The notes below the pieces were generated by a model, which made no database searches, was not told the DNA's origin, and was given only the letters and a program-made list of their open reading frames with translations. A stretch of 64,000 nucleotides of DNA from assembly GCA_039621445.1 (NCBI GenBank), contig CP154954.1, forward strand, positions 67,056,714 through 67,120,713. Direction: 5' to 3'. Shown piece after piece: positions 9,716 through 21,625 of the stretch. Each line of letters begins with the position of its first letter. Position 1 is the first letter of the stretch. A program made the position numbers and the translations under genes. Source of the DNA: Euglena gracilis. Taxonomy: Eukaryota > Euglenida > Euglenophyceae > Euglenales.

Positions 9716-11130
9716 AGGCGGCCTAACTCGCACTTAGCTTTGAAAATGACTGTAAATTTGCGCCGACACGCAATATAAAAAAAAAAGTTCTGTTTTCGAC
9801 CATCGAGGCCTGAGACTCAGGAAAGTCTGAAAATAGTGTCTCCCTGCACCCCAGGGCCTGGGGACAAGACCAACGACTTGGAACTTCACGGTCTACGGGC
9901 ACAGCGCTCCCGGGTCCCAGTGTACATGAACACAGAGCGGCGGGTGATGAAATGAGGGAACTCCATTGCGCATTTGCGCTTGGCGCATTTTTTTCATTAC
10001 AAAAATAAAACGATTTGCGCTTTGGCGCAATTTTTTTACTTTTTTGTATTTCAACATGTGGGTGACCATTGCCGCACTTGCACAACAAGAACAACATATG
10101 TGTCAACATGTGTTTCCATTGCGCCACAGCGCAATGTCCAGGCTTATGAGGGATGGAAATGTAAGAGTTACATTGCGCCAAAGCGCAATAGTATTACAAT
10201 TTTTAAAATTGTAAAGCAGCGTGGCTCTTGCGCCTACGCGCAATATAACTGCTTGAAACTTATCTCACAATGACGGGAGGCAACGGCCCTGGTAGAGTAT
10301 GAACACCAGAGGAGATAGAGCACCAAATGTCGGGCAGGGGGACGGGAGCCTGCTCTCAGTCACGTTGCCTTAAAATTGGTCAACATTGCGCCGCAAGAGC
10401 CACGCCGCTTTTGCAGTTTTAAAAGTGTTTCAACTTGCGCTTTGGTGCAATGTAACTCTTAAATTTCCATTCCTCACAAGCCTGCCCATTGCGCTGTATT
10501 TGCAACAATTGTGCTTCGGGGCAATGTATTTCCTCACCAAGTCCGCACACTGGCAATGCAGAGAGGGGCCCCCGACACACCGTAACACATCAGAGGGACT
10601 CCCATAAGCTCAGGGGCTTATGTTATACATTGCTCTTAAGCGCAAATGTTTTACATTGGGCTTAAGTGCAAGGTAAAACTTTTGCGCTTAAGCGCAATGT
10701 CCACAAACATTGCCTTCTGTGCCCGGCAGTGTGGGGCCTGGCGTAGTTCACCAGACGTTGGGACAGGTCCCTGGGCTTGCCCTCAATCCCCTCAACCCCC
10801 CCCCCCCACCTGGGTAGTTCCTGCTGTACCACTCCTCGCAGTTCATGCACCCAGGGATCACAACTCTGTGACTTTTCTGCACCAATTTCATCCATTTTTG
10901 TGAGTTTTGTGAGTTTGTGAGTTTCTGCAACATTTCTGCTGGGTTTTCCTCTTTTTCCCTTGCCTTCACACCTGCCGGAAGTCGGAGGAGGGGAGGTTTA
11001 TTATTCGGGTGGCAGAAGTCGGTCCTCAGGGGAGGGGGGTTATTATTGGGGGGGGGGGGGTTACGGGAATCGGCTTAGCGGCCAAACTCGCACTTAAGGT
11101 TTTGATTTTTAGCTTGCGCTTTGGCGCAAA
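9713..11130. repeat. cluster of TTGCGC-N4-GCGCAA hairpins
   Basis: About twelve short imperfect palindromes of the form (CA)TTGCGC-N4-GCGCAA(TG) occur here: near 9758, 9975, 10015, 10117, 10171, 10228, 10384, 10435, 10508, 10628, 10652, 10680 and 11114. The best are 10117-10136 (8-bp arms CATTGCGC/GCGCAATG) and 10682-10697 (TTGCGCTTAAGCGCAA). Loops vary (CACA, CAAA, CTAC, TTTG, TTAA) while the arms stay fixed. The cluster is flanked by direct repeats CGGCC(T/A)AACTCGCACTTA ending at 9736 and 11096, each followed 20-25 bases later by one hairpin. Confidence 0.75.
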
Positions 11131-13221
11131 TTTCCAAATTTTTTGAGACCCGGCGGTGAAACCCACCCTTTTGACCCTGTGGTTCCGTGGAGACCCTCGA
11201 CAGTGGCGTGTGCATCATTTGCCGATGTTGGGACATGGCGAACAGGCCCAATTTTAGTGTTTTTCAGCCTGTGCACCATTTTGAAAAGGGCTCAAAACCC
11301 TGGCTTTGAACTCCGGGACACGTGAATTTTCCCCCAAAAAAGGGCCAAAACCCCTGTTGCGAGTCCCTCGTTTTTGAAGCCTTGACTGTGTTCCCTGGAT
11401 GGTGCTGCACAGTCTGGGTGTAATTTGACCCTTTTTGTTACTTTTTTTAGGCTCTGCGTTGTGTCCGATAAGGGTTGCCTGCTGAGGCATTGAGGCATCC
11501 AGAGGGTGGACTCTACATACACGTTGTGAACAGTTGGAAAAAACGGTATAAAATCTGCCAAATACGTACCCATTTTTCAAAAAAAAGCCCCCAAATGCCA
11601 AAAAAAAGTGACCATTGGAGCAGAGGGTTTTTTTTTGGGTCGATTTTTGACTTCGAGAATTTAGTTGGGTTGGGGGTTGGGTGCCTGGCCCATGCGTCAC
11701 ACACGCAGAGTATCTCGTGGGTCGGCAATTTCCGAGTCTACAACAGGGGGTGGTGAAGCCCACTGGGGAAACACATGGCATCAAAAACTCATGACCTGTC
11801 TGGCTGTGTTTGGCATTGCATTTCATAGAGCTTGAAATTCAGACTTTTTGTAAATTACCATTTTTTTTTACAAAGTATCCGTGTAGCTGTTAGGGTTCGG
11901 CATTCACAACCTCCAGGGAGGAGTTGGGCGTTTGGAACAACTTCGGTGACACTAAATGGGGCCCCAACCCACCTGCGTTCCCTCATTAGGTGTCCAGTTG
12001 TTGGAACAAAAATATATCATCTGGGAACCAGGTGTTCGTTGGACATGGGGCGAAGGGGTGGAGTGCAGGTGGCAACACCACAAGGTGTACAAGACATCAA
12101 CCTCCTGAAAAATTATCAAAACCCAAAAAAATTTACTTAAAAACATTCTGAGAAATTCTCAAAACTTTTCAAATATTGATCGCGGAGGGAGACATCGAAC
12201 CTATTCTGATTCTATAAATATCATTGGATTGATTGCTTCTATGTGTTGTGATGTGTTTTGTAACTTTTGTGATATTTTTTATAACTTTTGAAAACAATTT
12301 CCTTGATCACAAACAAACAGAACCTCACCCCCACTTAGCTCCTGTCACCTGACAAGTCTGCTGGTGCTGTGGCAACTCCCCATCACGGCAGGTTAGCACT
12401 GGGGGGGGGGGCAGGTTCAAATGATACTGATGGAGGAAGAGCAGACAAAGGAAAAACTCGAAAAACCAAGAAAAAAAAAATGGCAATTTGCTGTATCCAT
12501 CAACCAATCAAACAAAAAAAAGACCAAAAAAAACAGCACAACCAACAAATCAACACAAAGTGAACAACAAAAAAAAAGTAAAGACAAACGGAATAACAAA
12601 AGGCAAGAAAGCACAATGGATGAGCGGGTGGTAAATCCCAAACTGCAGGGATGAAAACCCAACAACCAAAACGAACCTGACAAAAAGGGCAGGCACACCG
12701 GTGGTAACACAACAGCACAAAAAATGACTAGGCTAGACGACTCACCACGCAATACCGAAGGGGGGGAGTCGACAGGTGGCACCTGGACGTGTGGGCAGTT
12801 CCATGCCCAGCAGCCGGCTGCAGCAATTTGACACAAATCAACATCAGCTGAACGCTGTATCCAGATCAACCAATCCACCAGTAGAAGACAATGACAAAAA
12901 AAACAGTCAGCAACGAAGTCGGCAAGGTGCTCGATTTATGCAGGTCATGCGGATATAACAAAGTGAAAGCACAAGGTGCGAGGAGCGATGGGCTTGGATT
13001 GGGGTGTGGATCCCCCCCAATGATCAGGGAGACAAGCGTAGGGTGACCCCCAACCTAAAAACGAACTCTGACAAAATGGGCATTTTTCCCCGGCTGTGCA
13101 ACTCAAACCAACAACCAGTGTCGCTTAAAAAATGTTTTGTCACACCTGCGGTGGTAACACACATGCACGCAACAATACTGTACGACCACTAATGGGGACG
13201 CTAGACGGTGCACTGGACGAC
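11131..13221. other. non-coding, A-rich stretch
   Basis: No supported exon. From 12440 to 12960 the plus strand is strongly A-rich with poor complexity. A diverged exon duplicate near 12640-12870 is described separately. The open frames in this stretch on either strand have no codon bias and no good splice borders. Confidence 0.45.
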
Positions 13222-13344
13222 TGGGGGAGTCGACAGGTCCAGGGGAGGCACCGTGAGCAGGCTGTGGCTGCATTTGACTTGCCGCATGCGTCCAGAATTC
13301 AGCCGCTGGAGATGGATGTGACCACCATCCAGCCCAGAGAGTCA
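12640..13344. repeat. tandem duplication containing an exon and its relic
   Basis: Copy 1 (about 12655-12870) and copy 2 (about 13050-13344) share the order: AACGAAC--TGACAAAA-GGGCA, CAC-CGGTGGTAACAC, CTAGACG, GGGGGAGTCGACAGGT, GGCACC, GCTG-TGCA-CAATTTGA-like and CAGC-GCTG blocks. Copy 2 includes the exon at 13222-13344. The equivalent of that exon in copy 1 (about 12765-12865) is diverged and its frame does not match, so it is probably a relic. Confidence 0.5.
13222..13344 (-). CDS. candidate exon, minus strand
   Basis: The acceptor CTGGGGTTCACTCAG precedes a frame reading LSGLDGGHIHLQRLNSGR, then MRQVKCSHSLLTVPPLDLST, ending near a GTCGTC or GTGCAC donor. About 70 percent of third positions are G or C. 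The peptide has alternating hydrophobic residues typical of beta strands but I do not recognise the family. It sits in the second copy of a tandem duplication. Two other minus frames are partly open, so the frame is not certain. Confidence 0.45.
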
Positions 13345-13736
13345 CTGAGTGAACCCCAGAGGGGGGGGGGGGCACTTTCTCACAGGCCCCCACCCACCCA
13401 CCCAGTGTGTGACAGGTGTTACATGAATCCATGATCCACCCCCCTCCTGCCAAGCTTGTGCTTACTGACTGGGGGGGAGGGGGGTGCTAGAGGGTGCCTG
13501 CCCCCCCCAGGCACCCCCCCGGGGGGGGGGGGGTCCGGGGGGGGATGGTCTTTTCCAGACGAAGGCGCCGGGGTCGGAGGGGGGTGCCTGCTATGGGCAG
13601 TCACCCCCAAAAACCCTACCCCCACGGGGGGGGGGTCGGATGGGGTGCTATAGGGTGCCTGCAACTAGAACCCCCCCGTGGGGTTGGCACCCGACTAAGC
13701 ACAAGCCTGCCCCATGCCTCGGGGTACGACACACAC
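13345..13736. repeat. G/C-run repeats
   Basis: Blocks of 8-14 G or C alternate with the phrase GGTGCTAGAGGGTGCCTGC or GGTGCTATAGGGTGCCTGC (near 13483 and 13646) and GGGGTGCCTGCTATGGGC (near 13580). No exon is supported. Paired C- and G-runs could fold into hairpins or quadruplexes. Confidence 0.5.
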
Positions 13737-13903
13737 GCTGCCGCCAACGCCCGGCCGGGAGCAGCGGCGGGGAATGGCGCCGCGGCGGGCCGGGCGGAGC
13801 TCCACCGCCCGGCGGTTGGTCGCCGGGGCGGCCTCTGGGCTGGGGAGCCCGTCGGAGCCGAAGGAGAAGTTGTCGGGGGGCGGGCGGGCTCCGTGCCGAT
13901 CAA
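13737..13903 (-). CDS. exon with very high GC3, minus strand
   Basis: A good acceptor (GTTGCTTCCGTTCAG) leads into a 167-bp open stretch with over 90 percent G/C at third positions. After two bases it reads DRHGARPPPDNFSFGSDGL, then PSPEAAPATNRRAVELRPA and RRGAIPRRCSRPGVGGS before a GTGTGTG donor. The plus-strand alternative has weaker bias. The peptide is Pro/Ala/Arg-rich and I do not recognise a domain. Confidence 0.55.
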
Positions 13904-14174
13904 CTGAACGGAAGCAACGGAACTGTCGCCTCGTAGCTGGTGTGGCCATGGCCAAAAAGTTTCTTAAGGACCCCCTTGGGGGGGGGGGGTCAGTCATTTC
14001 CAAATCAAGCAACCTCCAGGGCAATTTTTCGGAAACCTGCAAAACCGAAAACGCGTCTTCAGCGGCGAGGGTTATCATTGGGTGGAGGTTTACTTGTATT
14101 CCAAATGACAATAAGCAGCAAAAATGATACTGGAATACTGGGTGCTGGTTCCTGATGTCTGTCTGTGCACACGC

Positions 14175-14257
<83 letters not shown>

Positions 14258-14262
14258 TGTGT
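14175..14262. repeat. (CT)n(GT)n microsatellite
   Basis: About 32 CT units pass directly into about 11 GT units. Open frames across it, including glutamate/arginine runs on the minus strand, are products of the dinucleotide repeat. Confidence 0.95.
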
Positions 14263-14591
14263 ATCTTGCGTGCTTGCGAGCTTCCCTCAATGATGATTGT
14301 GGTGGATACAGCCCACAAGAACCTCGTCCCAACCAACAGATACCACATATGGCATAAAATGGAGGAAGCCCGCACTGAAATGTAGGGCACTATAGGGGGG
14401 TGGGGGATGATGTATGGGGTGGGGGGTGGGGGAAGAGTTCGGAAATTGTTGGAAAACTTTGGCATGAGAAGTGTCATTCACAAACAACATTATACATCCT
14501 CAAAATTGCATTACAGCAACAAAATTGGATTTGGGAAAAAATCACAAAAACATTGTCACGCAACAAGGCACTTACCTTGCACAGAGAAGGA

Positions 14592-15890
<1,299 letters not shown>

Positions 15891-15954
15891 ATATTGAAGC
15901 CTGGTACTGTGGGGAGCTGTGGTGTACTATGAAGGTGCCATCTCTCACAGATAC

Positions 15955-16072
15955 CGTTCCCCGCCCAAGAGAAATAGCCAGATGCAGCACCGATGGCCCC
16001 CACCCGGGAGAATGCTGCACTGCTGGCGAAGCTTCCATCAGTGTGGATGTCCTCGCGCTGTGGTGGGTGTCG
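15955..16072 (-). CDS. candidate exon, minus strand
   Basis: An AG at 16073-16074 after GTATCATGTTTA and a GTATCTGTG donor below 15955 bound a 118-bp segment. One frame reads RHPPQREDIHTDGSFASSA, then AFSRVGAIGAASGYFSWAGN; a second frame is equally open. Codon bias does not separate them. It lies directly beside the large microsatellite. Confidence 0.35.
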
Positions 16073-16337
16073 CTTAAACATGATACAGAGGGTGCAAAGA
16101 CAGGATGCCTGCATCAGAGTGCGAACTGTCCGCCAGATAAAAACGGGTGTTCATTTTGTACACTTTTTGATACACTCATCCAGAGTCATGCATTTTCTGT
16201 CGAAATACGGGCATTAAAGCCATAGTAGTGGTGATGGGAGAAGGCTCTTGTTCAGAAGCATACAAATGCCACCAGAAATAAGAGGGTAATGACAACAACA
16301 ATTTTTGTCAGCATGATGCCAACGGCGGGCTGCATGT

Positions 16338-16338
<1 letters not shown>

Positions 16339-16377
<39 letters not shown>

Positions 16378-16473
16378 CACAACACAACACAACACAACAC
16401 AACACAACACAACACAACACAACACAACACAACACAACACAACACAACACAACACAACACACACACCACACAC

Positions 16474-16506
<33 letters not shown>

Positions 16507-16739
16507 CACACACACACACACAACACAACACAACACAACACAACACAACACAACACAACACAACACAACACAACACAACACAACACAACACAACACAACA
16601 CAACACAACACAACACAACACAACACACACACACAACACACAGACACACACACACAGACACACACACACACACCACACGCATGCACACACACACACACAC
16701 ACCACACGCACGCATGCACGCACGCACGCACGCACGCAT

Positions 16740-16828
<89 letters not shown>
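16339..16828. repeat. (CA)n / (CAACA)n / (GCAC)n compound microsatellite
   Basis: CA dinucleotides alternate with two long blocks of the pentamer CAACA (about 16377-16460 and 16522-16625), followed by GCAC tetramers (16710-16780) and again CA to 16828. Thr/His and Cys/Val frames across it are artefacts. Confidence 0.95.
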
Positions 16829-16830
<2 letters not shown>

Positions 16831-16998
16831 TCGCACGTACGCACACGCGCGCGAGCAATTTTGCCAAACCATGGTTGGCGCCAAAGCCTTTATATTGATG
16901 CAAATCAATGCAGTGCATACAGTGGCACAATGCCAAACCAAACACTGCAGGATGTTCAACCCAAAAGCAAAATCGTTTACTGAATTGACATTCAGAAC

Positions 16999-17174
16999 AT
17001 CAGCCGGCGGTTGGCCCTCGTCATTGGGTCCTGGCCTGGCGCCCTCGGCCGGGGCTGAGGAGCAGCGGGTGCGGTTCACTGGAGCGGGGAGCGTGGGGGA
17101 ACGGACGAAGGTGAAGGCGAGCGGCTTGGAGGGGTCCGCGGCGGGAAAGGTGACCTCCGTCAGGTTGGACATCC
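16999..17174 (-). CDS. candidate exon, minus strand
   Basis: An acceptor (GTGCCCACCAG) is followed after two bases by MSNLTEVTFPAADPSKPLAF, then TFVRSPTLPAPVNRTRCSSA and PAEGARPGPNDEGQPPAD, up to a GTTCTG donor. Third positions are mostly G/C. The start 'EVTFPA...PLAFTFVRS' is beta-like and could be a module strand pair; NLT and NRT are potential N-glycosylation sites, which would fit an exported protein, but no signal peptide is visible. Confidence 0.5.
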
Positions 17175-18277
17175 CTGGTGGGCACCATCTCATATCTTCC
17201 CCCTGGGATCCACTTCTGCACCAGGTTTCACCCCCCAAAAAATAATATTTTTTTTTAAAATAGTTAAATATTTAAATTAATTGTATTATTATTGTAAATT
17301 AATTGTAGATATTGTGAATATCTAAAAGCATGGGCGTTGAATTTGGGCATTCTCGACAAATGTTCACCCCAAAAAGGAAACATAAATTAGCTCCTTTGGA
17401 CAAACCTCTTCCAGGTTGGTCATCGATCCTCTGGACCGGAGGGGGAGGCCTGGAACAAGCACATTTTACCTCACGTCGGCGGTTCTTGATGACTTTCAGC
17501 GATGCCTGGTGCTTGTTTTTACTGCCTATCTTCCGGGTCCCTGGCACTGGCCGACTGGCCATGCGGAAAATGGGCCCAGGTGACCGTTTTTCGGGGGGGG
17601 GGGACAATGAAACCTGTTTTGTTTAATTTTCATTTTTTTTTCAATTTTGGCGAGACTTGCATATTTATAATTTATATATATATTTCGTTTTTTATGTGGT
17701 ATCTTTTTGAGTCACGTTGTTTTGAGGGTCCGTGACGCGTTCTTCCCCACTTCAAATTGGTTCAAAACCACGAAAAGTTTCAAGACAAAAAAAGACAAAA
17801 CCTCAGCACTTAGCTGGAGCACGGATGTGACGGGCCCGTCTCCGCTGCAGAACGTGATGAGAAAAGGCAAACGAAAAGCGACCCTGGCTGAATCGGTTCA
17901 AGCAGCCCAATGATTTGGCTTTCATCCACAGAAGCGGATAAAAAAGATCCCATAGAAATGGGTGGAAAATTGAAAAAAATTTGCTTTCTAACCCTGACAG
18001 CGCACGTTGGTGGTGAGAGGTTGGGCGGACCCAAATGCCTCTGGGAGGGTTTGAACTCAATCTTTGTTGGTCCGAGGCACAGGCCAAGAACGAATGCCAG
18101 GAACCCAATCTGCTGTCTGCGGCTTGCTCCCACCCAAACAACATCCCCTTTGTGGGGAATTGACCCCAAAGAGACACAATACCAGTTGGATCATTATTTT
18201 TATTATTTTTGATCGAACTTTGTGATTATTATTGTTTTCATGATTTTTGCAGCATGAAAGCTGACTGCCTGGCCAAC
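17175..18277. other. non-coding A/T-rich stretch
   Basis: Runs of A and T (17240-17330, 17620-17700) and no exon with convincing borders. A short minus frame after the acceptor CATCACGTTCTGCAG near 17850 reads GDGPVTSVLQLSAEV but has no clear donor, so I do not call it. Confidence 0.4.
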
Positions 18278-18378
18278 CAACAGACCGCCGCCACCCAGGA
18301 GGGGCGCCATCTCCACATCCTCAGGGCAGTGCGCAAAAATGACCGCCATGCCACACACAGCCAAGGGCCATCGAACTC
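18278..18378 (-). CDS. candidate exon, minus strand
   Basis: After an AG (GGTTACACGAAG) the frame reads VRWPLAVCGMAVIFAHCPE, then DVEMAPLLGGGGLL before a weak GTTGGC donor. The peptide is plausible, starting in the same phase as most other exons here, but other frames are open. Confidence 0.35.
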
Positions 18379-18689
18379 CTTCGTGTAACCCCCCCCAATG
18401 ACCTTGCTCCTGGCAGTGGCCAAATAACTTGGCAGGGGGGAGGGGCAAAAAAGATGGTTCCAGAAACTTGGCACCCCCCTTTTAAGCAAAATTCTTTATG
18501 GCGCTGAAAAAGGCCAAATAACCTAGCGGGGGGTCAGGGCCAAAAGTTGGTTGCAGCAACCTGGCACCCCACCAGGTAATTTGGGGGTTTATGGAGGAGA
18601 GCCAGCCGACTTCTGGATTGATGGGGTTGGGGGAGGGGGTAGTGGATTAGCAACACAACGCGGACAAAAAAATGTTGTGCGTCAACTAC

Positions 18690-18913
18690 CAGTCCACACC
18701 GCCCTGCGCAAGACATGGCTGGCCGCAGTCGGCCGAGTCAAGAAGTTGCGCGGTGACGGGGGAGCGGTACGCCACAGTCACTGAGTAGTTGAGGGGCCCT
18801 GGCAGCCCGCCGGGAAACGACCAGCGCACGCGAGTGTATACCGGGGGGCCCAATGGCTTTGGGCAGGGGCCTGCCCAGCCCGTGATTGTCACAGACAGGG
18901 ATTCGGTGTGCAT
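18690..18913 (-). CDS. exon-like frame, minus strand
   Basis: A frame reading SLSVTITGWAGPCPKPLGP, then PVYTRVRWSFPGGLPGPLNY, SVTVAYRSPVTAQLLDSADC and QPCLAQGGVDW runs to a TAG that overlaps a GTAGTT donor. 'YTRVRWSF...NYSVTVAY' is a classic beta-sandwich strand pair (Ig/fibronectin-like). The start is unclear: the nearest AG inside the frame is GGGCTGGGCAG at about 18874, which would leave a 66-nt intron from the exon above but breaks phase. Confidence 0.5.
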
Positions 18914-18936
18914 CGGAGTTCGTCGGTTTTAAATAC

Positions 18937-19034
18937 TGACAAGCGGGGACAAAGCCATTGCGTGGCAGGTCCGGGTAATCGACCGCCACTACGGGAGCGA
19001 CCTGCTGGGGCGAGGACGTTACGGAGACGTCGAC
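18937..19034 (-). CDS. exon-like frame, minus strand
   Basis: From an AG (TCGGCCACCAAG) to a GTATTT donor the minus strand reads VDVSVTSSPQQVAPVVAVD, then YPDLPRNGFVPAC. It is beta-like and has high third-position G+C in its upper part. It ends in phase 2, which does not fit the best start of the frame at 18690-18913; either a frameshift or an unrecognised splice site separates them. Confidence 0.45.
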
Positions 19035-19235
19035 CTTGGTGGCCGAGATTGGCAATAGTCGGGTGGAGGCCTCCCAGAACAGGATGGCATGGCATGGTCA
19101 TTGTCACTTCGTCGCTTGGAAGCGCTGGAGATCTAAGACGTGCTAGCCTATGGCAAACGCCTCCCAAACCGACAGCTTTGTAACATTGATGTTTGGCATA
19201 TCACTGGAGCAAATGCCGAGTTCACCATTATTTAC

Positions 19236-19303
19236 GAGAATGGCGGACAAAATACATGGGTTGGCTTGACACGCAAGTGCACTTTGCATCACATCAAAAC
19301 ATT
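19236..19303 (-). CDS. candidate short exon, minus strand
   Basis: A 68-bp segment between acceptor CAATAACCTGTTCAG and donor CTC/GTAAAT reads, after two bases, CFDVMQSALACQANPCILSA. The splice borders are good, but codon bias is unlike the other exons (A/T at many third positions). Without the donor the frame continues to a TAG at 19143 and stays protein-like. Confidence 0.4.
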
Positions 19304-19347
19304 CTGAACAGGTTATTGCTTGAGGACCCTGGAGAGTCCACTGGCTA

Positions 19348-20750
19348 GCCATTTTGCAGACACTCGGAAAAAATGGCTACACACCCCCTCCCCCCCCCCC
19401 CGGGGGGATCTGGGGGTCCCCCAACTGGAAACCCTTCGGCGTTGTGCGGTGAGGTGGAAATGAGGTTTTGAATGTGATTTTTTTGGGGGCTGATTCTGTT
19501 CAAAAAAAAATCCGGAAAATGGCCAAAGGTGGGCATTTTTGGCCAATTTTCTGGGGGTCCAATTTTTTTTGGGTGCTTCGCGCCGGTCACTGGGAAAAAG
19601 ATATTTTCCACTAACTGGCTCTGGGGTGGTCTGCGAGGATTACCGTTAGTCAAATTGGACTGGCTGCAATCCAGCCCCCCCCCCCCCCGGAGTACTTGAA
19701 CCCAGCAATAGACTGATTCTGACCCAGTTTGCATCGTTTTGAAGTACAATTCGGACCTCAGCGACAAAGAACATTGGTTGATTCGCTGGGCCACTTTCTT
19801 TGCAATGGGCCATATATTTTTTTCATTCCTCCTCTTGTCTTCTTATCATCCCTGTGGTACCTTGTGCTGTGGTGGGGGGGGTTTGGCTTTGGGTCCTGTG
19901 CTGGGTGGGGCCCACTCAGGCACGGAGGTGTGCCCACACACTCCCCCCCCCCAAAGCTGGGGGTCGACAGCGCCCCCCCCCCCGGCCCCAAAGCACCGAC
20001 AAAGACCGAGCCCTTCCTGAGAACAAGCCTGTCCCGGGGCGGGAGGCCTCTGCGGGTGCCGCCGACGGCCACGCCACCCGTCGCCTGGACGTCGGCCACC
20101 TCCCGGACGTCGGCCAGGACCGGGCACCGGTCCAGGACGGCGACGGAGACGCGGAGGTCGACGAGGCCCGCGGCGCCGTCGGCGACGAACGTGGGTGTGG
20201 GGCCCGGCCGGAGTGAACAAAATGCGAGGTGTGTGGGGGAGAGCAGGGCCTCCGATTCCCGGGGTACAATGAAGCCCGCGTCGGACCGGCTGCCCAGAAA
20301 ACTGTTGTCCGGCAATTACCCTCCGTACAACAATGACGTCATTTGCGGCCAGACTTCGGGTGACAACTTCCCAGCAGGCTTTGGCTTGAAAAAGTCCGGG
20401 GGGTCCACTAGTCATTTTTGCTAGACACTAGGAAAAAGCCACAAACTAGACCCCGGGGCTGGGGTCCCCCCGACTGGAAAAAATTTTCTCTGGCACTGCG
20501 TGCCGAGGTGGAGAAGAGGTTTTGACATTTTTTTTTGCCGAGTTCCAAGAAAAAATCTTGCGAAATCTTACAAAATTTGCGAAAAGGGGGTATTTATTGG
20601 CAAGTTTTGGGCCCAAATTTTTTTCTCGGCTCTTCGTGCCAGTCACTGGAAAAAAGTTTCCAACAACTCACCCTGCACATGGACCCCCACAGGGTCCACT
20701 AGCATTTTCAATGGGCAAATTTGGACTAGCTGCAGTCGACCTCCACCCTC
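19348..20750. repeat. pair of ~330-bp diverged direct repeats
   Basis: 19348-19680 and 20409-20750 share ordered blocks: CTAG-CATTTT, AGACACT-GGAAAAA, the G/C-run then GGGGGTCCCCC-ACTGGAAA, GAGGTGGA-A-GAGGTTTTGA, GGCCAAATTTTTT-type runs, CTTCG-GCC-GTCACTGG-AAAA, and GGACT-GCTGCA. They flank the exon candidate at 19997-20249 about 1.06 kb apart, and look like two old insertions of one element or a segmental duplication. Confidence 0.6.
19997..20249 (-). CDS. exon with near-total GC3, minus strand
   Basis: The minus strand is open with almost every third position G or C: ALLSPTHLAFCSLRPGPTP, then TFVADGAAGLVDLRVSVAVL, DRCPVLADVREVADVQATGG and RRGLPPRDRLVLRKGSVFVG before GTGCTT. 'LVDLRVSVAVL...VREVADV' is beta-like. 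The plus strand is also open with high G+C, which weakens the strand call. The upper border (AG at 20250-20251) is provisional. Confidence 0.5.
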
Positions 20751-21282
20751 TGAACTGCAAACTGAACACCCCTCCGAACGAAGCACAGGTGCCCCAACCC
20801 CAGGGCAGAATGGGAAGACCTGGTGGAGGGGGTCGACCCCCTCCAAATTTTTGAATATTTTTTTGAAAAATGAACCCAAAATTCATGATTTTTTGATGGA
20901 AAACCAAATTTTTTTCACAAAAAAAATCTCAAAAAGTTCAGGGTTAAAACCTGATAGTTTTTAGGAGGGGGGGGATGAAAAAAAAAACGAAGGTGAAAAA
21001 AAATTTGACCAAATTTTGGCAGAAAAAGTCAAATTTTACTGACATTTTTTCTCTTTGAAATTTTTTGTATTTTCAACAGCATTTTTTGATGTTGAAAATA
21101 CTCTCAAAATCAATATTTTGAGAAAATGTTGAAATTTTGGAAAATGTGAAAAATGGGGTTTTGGGGGGTTTTTTGGGGGGACGGGTCCCAAAATGGGTCA
21201 AAAATACACCTGGCACCGAAGGCGACGGGTGTATTTTTGACCCATTTTGGGACCCTTCGGCGCCGGAAAAAATTTTCGGGTC

Positions 21283-21421
21283 CAAAAATTGGTGCTCCAG
21301 GAAATATGGGAAGAGGTGGTGGGGGGGTCGGTCGACGACCCCCACCCACAATGCAGTGGGTGGGGGGGGTGGTCGAACCCCCCACACACCTACCCACAAC
21401 CCTGGCTGTTCGGCCTATTCC
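21283..21421. repeat. dispersed repeat family, copy 2
   Basis: Same ordered blocks as 9587-9715: AAAAATTGGTGCTCC, GGAAATATGGGAAGAGGTGG, G/C-runs around GGTCG-CGACCCCCACCCAC, then CAACCCTGGCTGTTCGGCC. Upstream it carries GGGACCCTTCGGCGCCGGAAAAAATTT, comparable to CCCGGCGCCTTTCGGGCC just before copy 1. Confidence 0.65.
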
Positions 21422-21625
21422 CCCCCCCCCCTGCCCCACCCGTATGTGCCCCCCTCCCCCCCCCCCCAGGCCATGGCACAGACCATGGTTGAAGGCAAAG
21501 GAGGCGGGACAACCTTGGGGTGGCCAAGTTTGCATGTGAGCATTTCAGCGGGCAAAGTGCAAAAAAGCAAAAACACTCAAAAAATGGGGGCCGAGACGCA
21601 ATTTGAGCCTGAAGGCCAATTTCAG

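Noticed and set aside
9713-11130. Rho-independent terminators or bacterial REP elements
   Set aside because: The hairpins lack T-tracts at the right place and the context is eukaryotic; the dispersed-hairpin interpretation fits better.
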